Assembly: GCA_035610835.1 (NCBI GenBank) | Contig: CM069455.1 | Coordinates: 38,719,278-38,783,277, forward strand | Reading direction: 5' to 3' | Source of the DNA: Ophiura sarsii | Lineage: Eukaryota > Echinodermata > Ophiuroidea > Amphilepidida > Ophiuridae | Length of the DNA: 64,000 nucleotides | Shown here: one piece after another, positions 1-11,176 of the stretch | Position numbering within the stretch: the first letter of the stretch is position 1 | How the letters are laid out: every line of letters begins with the position of its first letter | The notes under the pieces: generated by a model | The model's database searches: none | The model's input: the letters and a program-made list of their open reading frames with translations, nothing else | Told to the model about the DNA's origin: nothing | Translations under genes and position numbers: made by a program

Positions 1-197
1 CGCACATATTATATCAGCAGATTAATAAATTAATTAATTTGAATACAAAGCTACACCAAAATAGATTCGATGGAATTGAATAAGCAGATGTTTTAGGAAA
101 TATGAATTTATTAATAAGAAGAGATTCTGCAACACATTTGTTCAACTCGTAGTGAAATATTACACTTTAAATTTAATATATGAGATGATTTTGACAC
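1..197. repeat. Left-edge segment duplicated at 26101-26296
   Basis: The first ~200 bases match 26101-26296 almost base for base, both beginning CGCACATATTAT, with small indels. In both places the segment lies on the downstream (3') side of an MFS first exon on the minus strand. This suggests the copy X duplication unit extends to the left edge and probably beyond it. No coding potential is seen. Confidence 0.8.
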
Positions 198-263
198 TAT
201 AACCAAGTATCTTAAAAAATACTTTTGTTGGCTAATGTATTTGATGTGTGTGTGCTAATTCAT

Positions 264-671
264 TTAAGGGGGCGGTCTAGGTTGATTTGACCCAAATTTG
301 GAAATACATTTTCTCAATGTTACTGTGGATCTACCGCTAAGTGTTATATATCAAATTAAAGCTTAAGCCAAGACGTCTCAAAAAACGAGTGTTATTAATA
401 TAAAAATTCCGGATCCATGGTTTCATGCGCACTATACCGATACATAATCTACCCAAGTATGGTTTCGTTTTCTAGTTACGTTTATTCCCGTGTTTAGCCA
501 ATCAGAAGCATTGCATAGTAACCATGGCAACCAGATCAAAATAACACACATTTTCTGAAAGGTCTTGACCTAAGCTTTAATCTGATATATAACATTAAGT
601 GGTAGGTCTACGGTAACATTGAGAAAATGTATTTCCAAATTTGGGTCAAATCAACCTAGACCGCCCCTTAA
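264..671. mobile_element. Foldback MITE with ~100 bp inverted arms and TTAA flanks
   Basis: The arms at about 268-370 and 565-667 are near-perfect inverted complements (GGGGCGGTCTAGGTTGATTT against its reverse complement). Both ends are flanked by TTAA (264-267 and 668-671), the target duplication expected of piggyBac-type transposition. There is no transposase. The short ORF crossing the right arm is incidental. Confidence 0.8.
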
Positions 672-1360
672 TCATTCGATAGCCCTTGTTATTTTTTTTT
701 TGATTTACTGCCGCTTTATTGGAGTATGGGCATGGACCATAATGCTCAGACGATGCCGGACATGGGCTCGTTCACGAATATTCAAGGTTAAATGTATGCG
801 TACGCAGTCAGGTAGCATGTCATGCAAATGGTCGCTTTTTTATTTTTCAGCCAGCGCGAGTGACCTTGTTTACCAAACGGACGTTTGTGCATGGTAGAAA
901 ATGAGAAAAATTTCAAATGTGCTATTTTTTTAACATTTCAGGCAAAAACTCCACTTTGAACTTAATAGTATAGAACCCAAGGCTTCGATATTGATTATTA
1001 TTATTTTTATTGGCCTTCCAAACGGTACAATAAAAGTGCGTATTTAATATTATGCACCAAGTTCCCGGATGTGCGACCAATATTCAAAAAAGATTGCGGT
1101 CCAATATTTGTGTGCGGCGTAGAAGATATGCGCGTGAGTACATATTATACGCAGAGAAGGTAAGTTCGGGCTAACTTATTTATTTTTATCAAAACAGTCT
1201 GTTATATAAATAATAATAATAATAATAATGGATGTCTTATTTTCGGGTGATACAAGAATATATTGCACTCGCTATAAAAATATTGCATTATATTATCATC
1301 CTCAAAGCTATTCAATATTATATAAATATAGGTGATCTGATCATTTTCAACGATGTAAAG

Positions 1361-1672
1361 CAGGGGTTCTCAACCTGGGGGTCGTGACCCCCATGGGGGT
1401 CGTTTGGGGTTTTCCAGGGGGTCATTAAGGGCTCATAAATATAGGTTTTGGGGAAACCGTGTTACATTTCGCCCCGGCATTTCGTTTTAAAAAACCCCAA
1501 AGAAGCGTTCAAATATGCAAAATTTCCTGCTCGCTACGCTCGCATCCAAACTAAGCAGTTTCATTTATGATATCCGGCTAATGTTTTTTGTTGTTGTTTT
1601 TTATTTTGGGGGTCACGGTGCTCACCAGAGATGTCAAAAGGGGTCGTGGGGAAAAAAGTTTGAGAACCACTG
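1361..1672. mobile_element. Non-autonomous hAT-type element with 8-bp target duplication
   Basis: The element begins CAGGGGTTCTCAACCTGGGG and ends GTTTGAGAACCACTG, the terminal inverted repeat style of animal hAT/ZBED-related elements. It is flanked on both sides by the exact 8-mer ATGTAAAG (1353-1360 and 1673-1680), the length expected for hAT. The 312 bp interior has no transposase ORF. Confidence 0.88.
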
Positions 1673-1680
1673 ATGTAAAG

Positions 1681-3350
1681 GAACTAAAATATTGAAAACT
1701 GTATCGCCATTTTTATGTATTTTGTACATTGAAAAGTGTCTCCATAAAATTACCATATCTCGTTAAATATGGTCAGAACCATTCTGATAATTTTAGCAGC
1801 AAATAGAATGGAGTCTTCGTTGCCATAAAATGTAAAAAATCGCAAGTGTTATTGCTCTAAACGGTCAGGACCAGCAAAAATAAGATGAACTGATGATTTT
1901 AGTTTCGCAAATGTCGTTCTGTCATTCTCTGTATAGAAATCCACGTTACCGATCGATGTACATTATTGTCCCGTCCAGGTAAAGAAAACCAGCCGTGCGT
2001 GTAGTGTCGCGGGGAACACATATACTTTTCAAATGTATACAGGGTGAGTAAAAAAGGTATACTCAACTTTGGGATTTTATATCTATAAATCTGTGCTGAA
2101 ATTCACAGATTGTTTATTGTGGCAGACGGGTTATCTCATTAGTTTTCCAAATAATTTTAGTTGGTTATAATTGGTTGTGGTAAACATATTTTACGCTCAT
2201 TTACGTAAAAGTGAACATTTTATAAGCAGAACAAGATTTGCGATATTTTCTCTAGTAAGATTTATTGAATTCCACTTGTGAAAACGGTCCTCACTCTAGT
2301 CCGAGCCGAATCCGACTATCACAAAATCCAAATTTTATATTTTTTTCGCTGAATTCGTGTAATAATGACAGTGTTTTATCATTATTTCACATTTAATGTA
2401 TGAAATAATAACTAAGAATGTTTGATTTGTCTTAATTAGTTAGCTATTGTGTACCATACATGAATCCACTTGGTCTTTAATATCAAGCATTATTGAGTAA
2501 AACATCCAATATTGTGTTCGGTTTCAAAATACAGTAACTTTATCATGATGTATCTAAAAATGCTCTCCTTTGTAGTTACGCAATTTGGAATGCAAGGCAC
2601 GAACCTTCTTGGATAGAGTGTCCATAAGACTTAGGGCAGGCCTAAAAAAGAAGAAGTGTATATTTGATGTGAATATTTGAAGCAGATAATCATGCTTAAC
2701 ACTTCTATTTTTGTACTATATGAACGATCAATGCTTTATATTGAAGTCTATGTTGGCAAACAATGATTAAAATGTTGTAAACGGTCAAGTCCAGCGTTTT
2801 TAGTCGCACATCACCCAATTATGAAAATGTCACCACATTTTTAAAAATCAATAATTATACAATTTATATAGTTATATAGTAACAATATTTGATATATGAG
2901 GGGTTGCAAAAAATAACAAATCATACAACTGTGAATGAAACAGTCTTCCTACATACGCTGGTTTTATGAGAAAGCGATCTAACGTGAGCTTTTCTATTCG
3001 GACAATTTCTGAATTCTTCGGAGCTGGCATGAACCAGCAACATCCCGTGAAAAGAAGAAAAAAATGACCTTGTAGCGCGTAGATCGTAACCTGCTGCCTG
3101 AATATACGAAATCCATTTTTATATTGAAACCAAAATTCAAAATTACAGCCATTCGTGTCCACCGTCGTTTGGCCACAATGCCGAGATAGAGTCCTCTAGA
3201 GATAATACTTACAGCCACAGCGGAAAAATCGAGTTTCCCAGAATGCTTTGCGTCGCAATCATATATACAAACGCAACGACCGGATATGGTGGTCATTTTC
3301 AATATGGATTCTATCGAGACAATAACAACCGCGATCACCGACGTATTTAA
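1681..3350. other. Non-coding stretch
   Basis: This is AT-rich sequence with no recognisable gene. A single mariner-type end (ACAGGGTGAGTAAAA) lies at about 2040 with no partner found nearby; it resembles the end of the element at 25218. Minus-strand ORFs at 2872-3162 and 2994-3452 match no family I know, and the second runs through a displaced transporter exon fragment, so I do not call them genes. Confidence 0.5.
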
Positions 3351-3418
3351 CCAATACCAGGAGCAAGTGCTATCGCGAGTCCGATCATCCAGGTGTAAGT
3401 GGTAAATTGTTCTTGTAA
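3351..3418 (-). pseudogene. Displaced fragment of MFS transporter exon 1
   Basis: On the minus strand these 68 bases are nearly identical to the 3' half of exon 1 of the nearby transporter copies, encoding QEQFTTYTWMIGLAIALAPG, and then break off on both sides. A shorter version lies at 27457-27492. Both are joined at the same point to the repeat beginning AACACTTT, so the fragment travels with that repeat. It is probably not an exon: the reading frame closes immediately after the fragment. Confidence 0.7.
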
Positions 3419-3625
3419 CACTTTTCACGTGGGAGGCGTCTGCAGACGACATTCCAAAATTTCAAAAAATGTTTCAAAAATGTCAAAACTATTGAATTTC
3501 ATTAACATATTTGGAATCACCATGAGAAATGAGTTTAACAAAATATACAAACATGACTAGTATTGCTTCAGTATCTTTGAGATAAATTTTGTTGAAAATT
3601 GGGAAAGTTTCCAACTTTGATACAC
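3419..3625. repeat. Intron repeat R1, copy 1
   Basis: This block contains GGCGTCTGCAGACGAC followed by AT-rich sequence. It recurs at about 24838-25065, 27493-27705 and 39703-39790, and inverted at about 38870-39103. All copies lie in or beside intron 1 of the MFS transporter copies. It has no coding capacity. It is probably a decayed transposon, but I found no terminal repeats. Confidence 0.7.
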
Positions 3626-3679
3626 ACACACACACCCCCTCACAATTATTCAGCCCGAAAGATCAGAGATCATACTTAC

Positions 3680-3854
3680 ACACAAGACTACCAATACCAG
3701 GAGCAAGTGCTATCGCTAGTCCGATCACCCAGGTATAAGTGGTAAATTGTTCTTGTAAGTCCGGTAGGAGGACGCTGAGACTCTTGAGTGTGCCCATGTC
3801 CAGGAAAAACACTAACGTCACTCCGCATAATACGACGCGTGATGTTGCGCACAT
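3680..3854 (-). CDS. MFS transporter (monocarboxylate-transporter-like), copy X, exon 1 only
   Basis: This is the first coding exon, with ATG at 3852-3854 and donor T|GTAAGTAT after 3680 (phase 1). It encodes 58 residues: a first helix (VVLCGVTLVFFLD), then FTTYTWVIGLAIALAPGIG, which matches the TM1-TM2 portion of SLC16-like carriers. It is almost identical to exon 1 of copies A and B. Exons 2-4 are not present in the 3.6 kb downstream to the left edge, so the remainder is either outside the window or lost. A displaced second piece of the same exon lies at 3351-3418. Function of this copy is uncertain. Confidence 0.75.
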
Positions 3855-4100
3855 CGCGAGTGAGCTTTTGTGTTAACTAAAATCCACACCACACCAAACG
3901 AAGAGAAATATGATCAGACATGTTGATACAGTATCAACTGAATTTTTAATGGGCATTTAGGTTGTATGCAGCTGGGAGTCTCTACGTTTTTTAATATCAG
4001 CTGCCTACGGATATATGCTCAATTAGCGCAGACAGTCGGTTTTAACTTAATATGAAATATACTGGCAGTTACTGGTATAGTTGACAGGGAGAAAGGGTAC

Positions 4101-4430
4101 TTAAGGTCCCAGATACTGGTCTACCAGTAGGCCTATCGTACAACACTGAAACATAAAAGTTGTTAGTATCGGTCGATGCTAGTACGACTTTACTCGGGCG
4201 ATACTGGGACACCAAATTGTGTTTTAGTATCGAGCAAAACTGGAACGTTTTTATGATCCAGTATAAGTTAATAGGCGATTTAACTGGTACACATGTTCCA
4301 GTATCGGCCGATACTGGCAATTTTAGTATGTGCCAGTATCAGCCGATACTGGAACACTTACTTGTACCAGTGTCGAACGATACTGGGTGTTTCAGTATCG
4401 GACGATTACAGTACATAAACTCGGACTTAA
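4101..4430. mobile_element. Dyad-array element (GTATCG family), copy 1
   Basis: The interval is bounded by TTAAGGTCCCAG on the left and GGACTTAA on the right. It is filled with repeated dyads of the form CCAGTATCGNNCGATACTGG about every 40-50 bp. Homologous blocks occur at 28167-28538, 44506-44876 and 54578-54827. It lies about 250 bp upstream of the copy X start codon. It has no coding potential. It is either a MITE made of palindromic units or, in the transporter loci, a co-opted upstream region. Confidence 0.75.
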
Positions 4431-4864
4431 AGTACACTTTTCCGTTGACAGTTTCGACTCGAGTGTCATGGTCAACTTCTTTCCATTGAATTAAAGGTAG
4501 TTGTTATTGACCTCACCTTTCCGCTGACCACTGAAGGCAGCGTGCAAGGTTTAGGAAAATGGTCAAAACGTGACTCAGTTGGCGGACTCCCTCGTCTATG
4601 TTCATGGTTGTCGGTTTGTCTCTTTTATATATACGGATGGCGTCCCTTATTTTTTTCGTCAAACCCATTCCGGCAAAAAATATTTCCAGTTGCAAACATT
4701 GTCACGGTTTGCAAAAATATATTTGTTTTCTTTGCGGGTGGAGTCATCAAGAAAATTAACGGGAACACAAACAAATATGGTAGACACGCCGGAAAAACAA
4801 AAGAAATCTCCAACCTTATGCGCAAAAGAATAAGTATGACTTGATTTTCTTAAAATGCTATATA

Positions 4865-5960
4865 CAGGGTGTCCCAAAAGTCTATGCACGACTTTGAAGC
4901 TTTGTCTTTCACAAAATAAAAGTCGTATTGAAAATATGAATTCATATTTAGAAAGAGGAGATGTGGGAAATTATTTTGATACCAAACATTAGAGTAACAT
5001 CTGTTTTTAATGCCACCCTAGAAGTAAAATATGTATTACTGTAAAAATGTAATTTTATACTTCGGAGGAATAAAGTTCATAAATCCATACCTATTGAGAT
5101 TAACAAAAGGACGGGTAGAGTTGATTACACAGAAAGTGATCCGTCAATTGTAATTAAAATTTTACATTACAGTGATCCCATTATAATAACGAACTGTATC
5201 ACACATAATTTTCGTTTCTATATTGAAATCTAGATTAAATGTTTTCCAAATATACAGAGACGTGGGCTAATGCAAAAACACAGACCTAACAAATTGAATA
5301 ACAGAAAAGTGAACACACACATCACATAGCTGTCAAACATGTTAAAATTTAAACTTACCGGATTATCATTATTTATTTATTTTTCTACCACATCGAGACA
5401 AATCATGTACTACAGTTCCTGTGTTCAAGAAATTATCCACCAACTTCAGAATGGATAGTCTTCCTGTTGCGCGATTCACTTTGAACTGTTTTCTGAACTT
5501 TTGTTTTGTAAGTTGAACTGAATTTGTTTCAGCGTAGAGCCATACAATTTGTGTTCGCTTTTCTATGCTGTCAACCATCTTGAATGAAGACTTTTGCTGT
5601 GCAATGTTGTCTACTAGGCCTATGCCTATTTGTTGTGTGAGTGACCGAGTTTGGTACTAACATTAATGTTGCAAGGTAAGCAGTGAACTGTGACTAATGC
5701 GCAACGTTGCTTTCATACCCTTAATTTACGGGCACCTGATTTTAGCAACAATGTGTAGTACTTGGTATGGGTTGGTCGCACACGGCCACAAACTTTCAAC
5801 CAGTTTTATAATGTTATGGGTTCACCAATAGGGTTGTGTTTAGTATCAAAATAATTTCCCAAATCTCGTCTATCAAAATATGGTTAAATTTATACCATAT
5901 GAGCTATATTTTATGAGATATGACTCTTCAAAAACGGGCATAGACTTTTGGGACACCCTG
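4865..5960. mobile_element. Mariner-like element with decayed transposase
   Basis: Terminal inverted repeats CAGGGTGTCCCAAAAGTCTA and its complement lie at 4865 and 5960, flanked by TA on both sides (4863-4864, 5961-5962). The interior carries one recognisable transposase piece at 5369-5578. The equivalent position in transporter copies A (about 28915) and B (about 45300) is empty, so insertion followed the duplication or is specific to copy X. Confidence 0.85.
5369..5578 (-). pseudogene. Mariner-type transposase N-terminal helix-turn-helix remnant
   Basis: The 69-residue reading frame begins MVDSIEKRTQIVWLYAETNS and continues QLTKQKFRKQFKVN, closely resembling the N-terminal DNA-binding helix-turn-helix domain (DUF4817 type) of mariner-like transposases. 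The catalytic DDE/D region is not recognisable in the remaining ~500 bp on the transposase's downstream side. The element is therefore probably internally deleted and immobile without help. Confidence 0.7.
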
Positions 5961-5963
5961 TAT

Positions 5964-6480
5964 TATCAAATAGATTCAAATTATCAGAAAGCTGTACGAT
6001 TTAGTTTTGGTGTACCGTATTTCTTAATTTAAATATATACATGTATGTTTGGAAAAAGACCTCTGTTTTAGCAAATTCAGCCAAATTTGATTTACAATGC
6101 ACATTATTTTACCTAAAAGACCACTTTTATCAAATCTAGAAGAATTTGGCAATACATCAGTTTGGTACGATCTCTGTCACCAAATGAATCAGATATTGAA
6201 AATGCCAGCCTTGCACCTCGTATCCAAACATTACTTGAGTGCCCACTTCGGGCTTTTACTCATCAAATTTAAGTATTCTTGGATTATGTATTATGACCGC
6301 CAATATTAGTGCGATTTACCATGATCAAAATAGTTCGTGATCAACAACCCATTTGAATTAATCTATATCAACATATGCACACTGGTGATTGCACCTCACA
6401 TCAAAGCAACTCAAAGCCACTGATGAATAAAGATAACAAATAGGTAGCTTTAAAGGCACTGAGAGCAGAGAGACTGAGAG
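5964..6480. repeat. Upstream flank shared by transporter copies X, A and B
   Basis: This sequence matches about 28920-29330 and 45305-45620 with scattered indels (for example ATTCAAATTATCAGAAAGCTGTACGATT). It marks the continuation of the segmental duplication beyond the mariner insertion, with similarity fading near 6480. The short ORF at 6097-6309 recurs in degraded form in the other copies and is not convincing as a gene. Confidence 0.7.
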
Positions 6481-6549
6481 ATTTTTCTGGAAAATCATTT
6501 TTTTTGCCCTGTATAAGACCTATAGCTCCAAACTGAACGCAAGAAAGAC

Positions 6550-6676
6550 CCAAGTCCAAAATCAATAAAAGGCTTATTATGTGCTCTTCCAGGGGCGCCC
6601 TCTGTTCATGATTATAAATCATAAATACATTCTGAGTTACAGAGCGATACGATTCCTACATTTTCTTGCAGATTTA
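6550..6676. repeat. Solo arm of foldback family
   Basis: The run ATCAATAAAAGG, a stretch around TCATGATTATAAATCATAAA, TTACAGAGCGATACGATTCC and TTTTCTTGCAGATTTACAGG matches one arm of the foldback at 51764-52106. Another partial arm is at about 31680-31750. It is non-coding dispersed repeat sequence. Confidence 0.6.
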
Positions 6677-6715
6677 CAGGCACGCGAAAATGTGAGAAAG
6701 TTGGGCGGGACGTAA

Positions 6716-7453
6716 ACCTTACCAAACTGGAATGTATTCATTAATTTTTTTTCGATAAGTTTTATGCAAAATTAGTCTTAGGCATCTTGTATGATGTAAC
6801 TAGGCTTGATATAAATAAGGGTAACTATAAAACTTTAAAAAATAATAAAACATTTCAAATAAGCTTATTTTACATTTTCGGATTATTTTCCTGTCTTTTC
6901 TGTGATAACCCAAAATAAATCATTCTTACCTCAGTATCTGTTGACAAGAAAATAGTGTAACACCCACCACAACGTCTCTTTATAGCATGCACACTTACAT
7001 GTATTAGGTTAACACTATGTTCACCCCTACCAGCACAAAACACACTTAACTTCCAACAAATATAATTTGAAAATGGCAGTTGAATTTGATCTGTCAGTTG
7101 ACCTGACCATTGAACCTTGACCCAATGACCTGATCATTAAACCTTGACCCAATGACCTGATCTGTATTTTAGTATTCGAACCATTTAGATTTTATTTTAA
7201 ATATTCAAACAACAAAGATTTGAATACTTATTGATTTCATGTATTTGAACCACTAAGATTAGAATATTTAAATTTATTTTAGTATTCCAGCCACAAAGAT
7301 TTGAATACTTAAATTGATTTTAGTAGTTGTTTAAGATTGGAGCAATACATTCAACCACAAAAATACCACTATCTCAATAAGTATTCCGAATACAGAATGA
7401 ATATATTCCGAATACTTCCAATATAATATAATATAATTCCAGTTTGGTAAGGG
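6716..7453. mobile_element. TIR-bounded element (CCTTACCAAACTGG ends)
   Basis: CCTTACCAAACTGGAAT at the left end is mirrored by ATTCCAGTTTGGTAAGG at the right end. The interior is AT-rich, contains several head-to-tail degenerate repeats (TATTCGAACCA/AGATTT) and two copies of a 27-bp unit at 7109-7162, and has no transposase. The target-site duplication could not be defined with confidence. Confidence 0.65.
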
Positions 7454-7669
7454 TATTATTATTATTATTATAGTAGTGTTTTACGCCGCGGGAATTTGGT
7501 ATTGATTCAAATTAAATTCGATTCGGGCAAATTACTTTTAATTTTTATCCATTTTAAATTCCATCCTCATGATCCCAACACTACATGAACATGATGAAGA
7601 GTCGGGTCTTTGCTACTAATGTTTAAAGGGCACAGTTTTGGGTTATTGAAGAGGCACGCGTCTAGTGCT

Positions 7670-7925
7670 AGTTAAAAACAAAACTATAAGGAAGTAGTAC
7701 GGTTGGTTTAACGGCATTATTTATGTTAACAATTCGACTAATGTGGTGTAAATAAAGTTAATAGCTCGGCCACAGCATTCTTCCAAGAACTATTTCAGAA
7801 TGTTCCTGGTTTCGATTAAAGTTAAAAACAAAACTATAAGGAAGTAGTGCTGTTAAAAATAAAACTATAAGGAAGTAGTGCGGTTGGTTTAACGGCATCA
7901 TCTATGTTAACAATTCGACGAATGT
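7670..7925. repeat. Direct repeats
   Basis: The segment TTAAAAACAAAACTATAAGG plus about 60 following bases (GGTTGGTTTAACGGCAT, ATGTTAACAATTCGAC) occurs at about 7670-7745 and again at about 7850-7925, with a short extra copy of its start at 7821-7850. It is non-coding. Confidence 0.7.
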
Positions 7926-9200
7926 CCCCATAATTAAACGACAGATTGTGAAACTCTATCACCTTTCAATCTCTGTGCATGTTGGGTGTAATTGATTATT
8001 CAAAATTACTTTCAAGTGATATTTTCAATATTTAGTCTAGGTTAATTCTAAGATAGTGGGCATAGGAGCCATATTTCGGGGACATCTGGTCATTTGGTCA
8101 TTTAATCGATTGATCGATCTGGTATGGGCTGCTAGTCTAGTAGCCGATGGGATTTTTTTCTTCTAAATTTAGTCCACTAAAACACATTTTTAAGCTGTAT
8201 TTTGAGCTATTTTTAATTACAATTTTCATTTCGTTTCTTTCGTTCCTTTACTATTAAACAAGCATTTTCTTTAAATTCTGAAAAGTTATACTTTCGATCA
8301 GAATAAAGGAAATTCTTAAGTAAGTTATGGTGTGAGCCATGGGGATGGTTACAATAGGTAGTTCAGGTACATGTATATGCGTCATCCAATGTTATGTTTT
8401 ATACTTCTGGACTTCAAAGAAAATAATTCATATGTACAACATTGTACCATATATTGTAGTTATATCCTTATTAATAATAGCTTTGCTCCTCTTTCTTTAG
8501 TTTATTAGCATTTACTGGCAATTTCTAGAAGGTAAGGTAATTGATTGAAAAGGACACTTTGTTGCCTTTTATGTTGACTTGAGTAATGGTTCAATTTGTG
8601 AATTAGTTCTACATATATGTTTCATTGTTTACCACAACTTTAAATATGAAAATTACACAGACTAGTACTTATTTTCTACATGAATATAAAGATATTCATT
8701 GATAACTCAAAATGTGCATTACCAAAATAAAACAGAAAAGCTCTGCGCTTTTGATAACGGTATTCTCGAAATGTGTCTTTTCAAAGCTTGTTTTGAAGTA
8801 TAAACCCAAATATTATGAAACTTCATCGATGTAGCTCTTGCCATTTGCTGATCATTGTACACATTATCACATTACATATATCTGGAGAAATATATACACA
8901 TATCATTTTAAAAACTTCTGCCAATAGCTAAATGTCAACACCAACAAAAAAATATCAGTAACCTCTAATATGGCTTCTAACACATTGACACCCACAACTG
9001 ACATGGGCAATGCACTAATTGAGAGAAACAGTAAAACTATTATTCTAAATTATCATTTAAGTTAATGCGTTCATGAAAATGTCAGTTTTGATTATTGAAA
9101 GTGCCAACATTTGAACTGCATGCACATTTAAAAAAAAATTCAACTGCACATTTTCCAATCTCAGCTGCACAGCACACTTATTTAACTTAACTCCACTTCA
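7926..9200. other. Non-coding AT-rich stretch
   Basis: I see no gene, RNA gene or bounded mobile element here. The sequence is AT-rich single-copy-looking DNA. It ends at a poly-C run at about 9209-9225. Confidence 0.5.
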
Positions 9201-9223
9201 ATTTCGTGCCCCCCCCCCCCCCC

Positions 9224-9402
9224 CCGGTAAGCGATTTTTTTACTAGTAAGCATTTGTATGGGCTCACAGGTAAAATCAGTTGACTTTAAAAAATAAAAAA
9301 ATAAATCATTTTATTCAGTGAGTTTTGCTTTATTCCGTATTAAAACGAAATAAATAAATTTTACAAATGTTTACTAGTAAAAAAAAAATCGCCCCCGGTA
9401 AC
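9224..9402. mobile_element. Foldback/MITE-like inverted repeat
   Basis: CCGGTAAGCGATTTTTTT-ACTAGTAA on the left pairs with TTACTAGTAAAAAAAAAATCG-CCCCCGG on the right. The left arm is preceded by a poly-C run. The sequence just outside (ATCCTGGCTACGCCCATGG) looks like a further element end. It has no ORF. Confidence 0.6.
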
Positions 9403-9530
9403 AAGTATCCTGGCTACGCCCATGGGTGGTGAGTTCAAAACACATTGCCATAAAACAATTCGAGTCAAATTTGGATCGCCCAATATTTATGAATATACTC
9501 TAATCAAGGTTACACAAAGTGAAGTACATA

Positions 9531-11176
9531 CTATGACCGTCTGAATTGGGACACAGAACATTTTTTGTACTGTTCGTTTACATTCTCGTCTGAATTTAGC
9601 GTTGGCGGCGCTATAGATCCAAGGATTTATCATGTTGTTGATATACAGCATTTCATATAATGATGAATCGTAACTTATATAATATTTTCGGAATATCCTT
9701 AAGTATGGAGGAATCGGAAAATGTATTTATCAAATAAATTAGAGTGCTGAAGATGAAGGGAATATACGTCACAAAGAAAACTATGGCCGCGATCAATAAC
9801 ATCCGGGTAACTTTAGTATAGAAACGACGGTCATACGCATTTCCAGTACTACATTTGATCGTTGCTGGGCAGTTGGTTGTTACCGCATAAGGGTCTTGAT
9901 GCTGCCGGTCTTGTAACTGTTTTGCTGAACTGATCTCATCGCTGACCAAATTGTCAAAGCGAGTTTCCATTTCTGTTGTCGAATTAACATGATTGGTAAT
10001 AACACGACTAACTCCTGTCATGTCTGTAGTTGAAACAATTTGCTTTGTTTTGAACCCGTCAGATAATTCATTTGTCTTTGAAATACAACCGAGTTGTAAC
10101 TCATGTGCGATGGCTTCATCACCATTTTGTCTTCCTTTGTCTGGTAACTCATTCTTAGACTCACTATTCTGTTTAGGTACTGGAGCAGGGCCATCCTTCG
10201 AAACCTCCGGAATACAGATCGGTTGTAAAAGAGGTGTATTTGTCTCATCACCATTTCCCCTCCTCTCTAATAACACGTGATTGCTATAATGTTTAGATTC
10301 CTGATCAACCTGTGCATTGAGTTGTAAAAGAGAGACGGTTTTCTGATCAAAACTTTCTTTCTTCTCTATACAATTATCATTGCTATACTTTTTCGGTTCT
10401 GCAGCAGCAGGGATATCTCTCACAATTTTTGAAATACAGTTCAGTTTTGAAAGAGGTATTGTTTTCTCATCATTATTTGCTCTCCTCTCTGCTGAATCAT
10501 CCTCGCTATACTCTTTGAGTTTCAGAACAGGAAGATCTTCCGCAACTTCCACTTTTGATATTCGATTACCACATACGTCTGGAGCCTGATGCCTTTTTCT
10601 GGATTGCCTTCGAACTGCTTGATACACATACGTATAGAAGACTGTAGTAAATATTAGACACGTTATATAGTAAACGATGATGAGTAAATTCGCTATGATT
10701 ATTACAGTTACATACAAGATGTTTATCACCAGTGAGAAAAGTACGCCAGAACCAAACATGATCTTCGCTTTACGCGGCGTCACAATTCGGCCGTGCGGGT
10801 GACACGCTGCGTCGTAGCGGTCGAATGCTATGATAGCCGTCGTGAAAGTCGACATCCCGACAGCGAGGAACTCCACGAAGCGGAAAATTTGACGGAAAGC
10901 GTCATGGTTGCTTGGATCTACGTGTCTGTAGTAAAGCATAAACGGTCTGATCAAACATACGATGAGGTCTACAACGGCGAGACATAAGATGAGTATGTGA
11001 GTGCTGCTTTTGTACGCCCTTTGCATGTATATCCTGATGATAAGGGAATTTCCCGGAACACCCAACACAAAAATAGCGGTGTGATACACAAAGGCTATCC
11101 ATACCATTGTACCAAATGCGATCGATTGGCTGCAATCTTGAGTCGCATTAGATGATGGGTTCGTTTGATTTTCCAT
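9531..11176 (-). pseudogene. Class A GPCR copy A, frameshifted before TM7
   Basis: This is a paralogue of the intact receptor at 47879-49867. The start is placed at ATG 11174-11176 (MENQTNPSS) because copy B begins there; the frame stays open further upstream. It has TM1 (GVPGNSLI), TM2 (LAVVDLIVC), TM3 ending DRYDAACHP, fused TM4-TM5, a long repeat-containing third loop, and TM6 (VTRMLLIAAIVFFVTYIPF). Just after TM6 a 7-base insertion relative to B shifts the frame and it stops at 9653, before TM7. The lost part (NMINPWIYSAANAKFRREC) is still readable out of frame down to 9531. A further small insertion lies near the old C-terminus. The third loop holds about four repeat units against seven in B. 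It could still yield a six-helix product, but pseudogene is the simpler reading. Confidence 0.8.

Noticed and set aside
2994..3452. 152-codon minus-strand ORF that includes EQFTTYTWMIGLAIALAPG
   Set aside because: Only the short displaced exon 1 fragment is homologous to anything; the frame around it is different and the rest has no family resemblance.
4101..4430. Reading the GTATCG dyads as a conserved promoter of the transporter
   Set aside because: Conservation among X, A and B follows from duplication, and a stand-alone copy with its own ends exists at 54578-54827; a promoter role is unproven.
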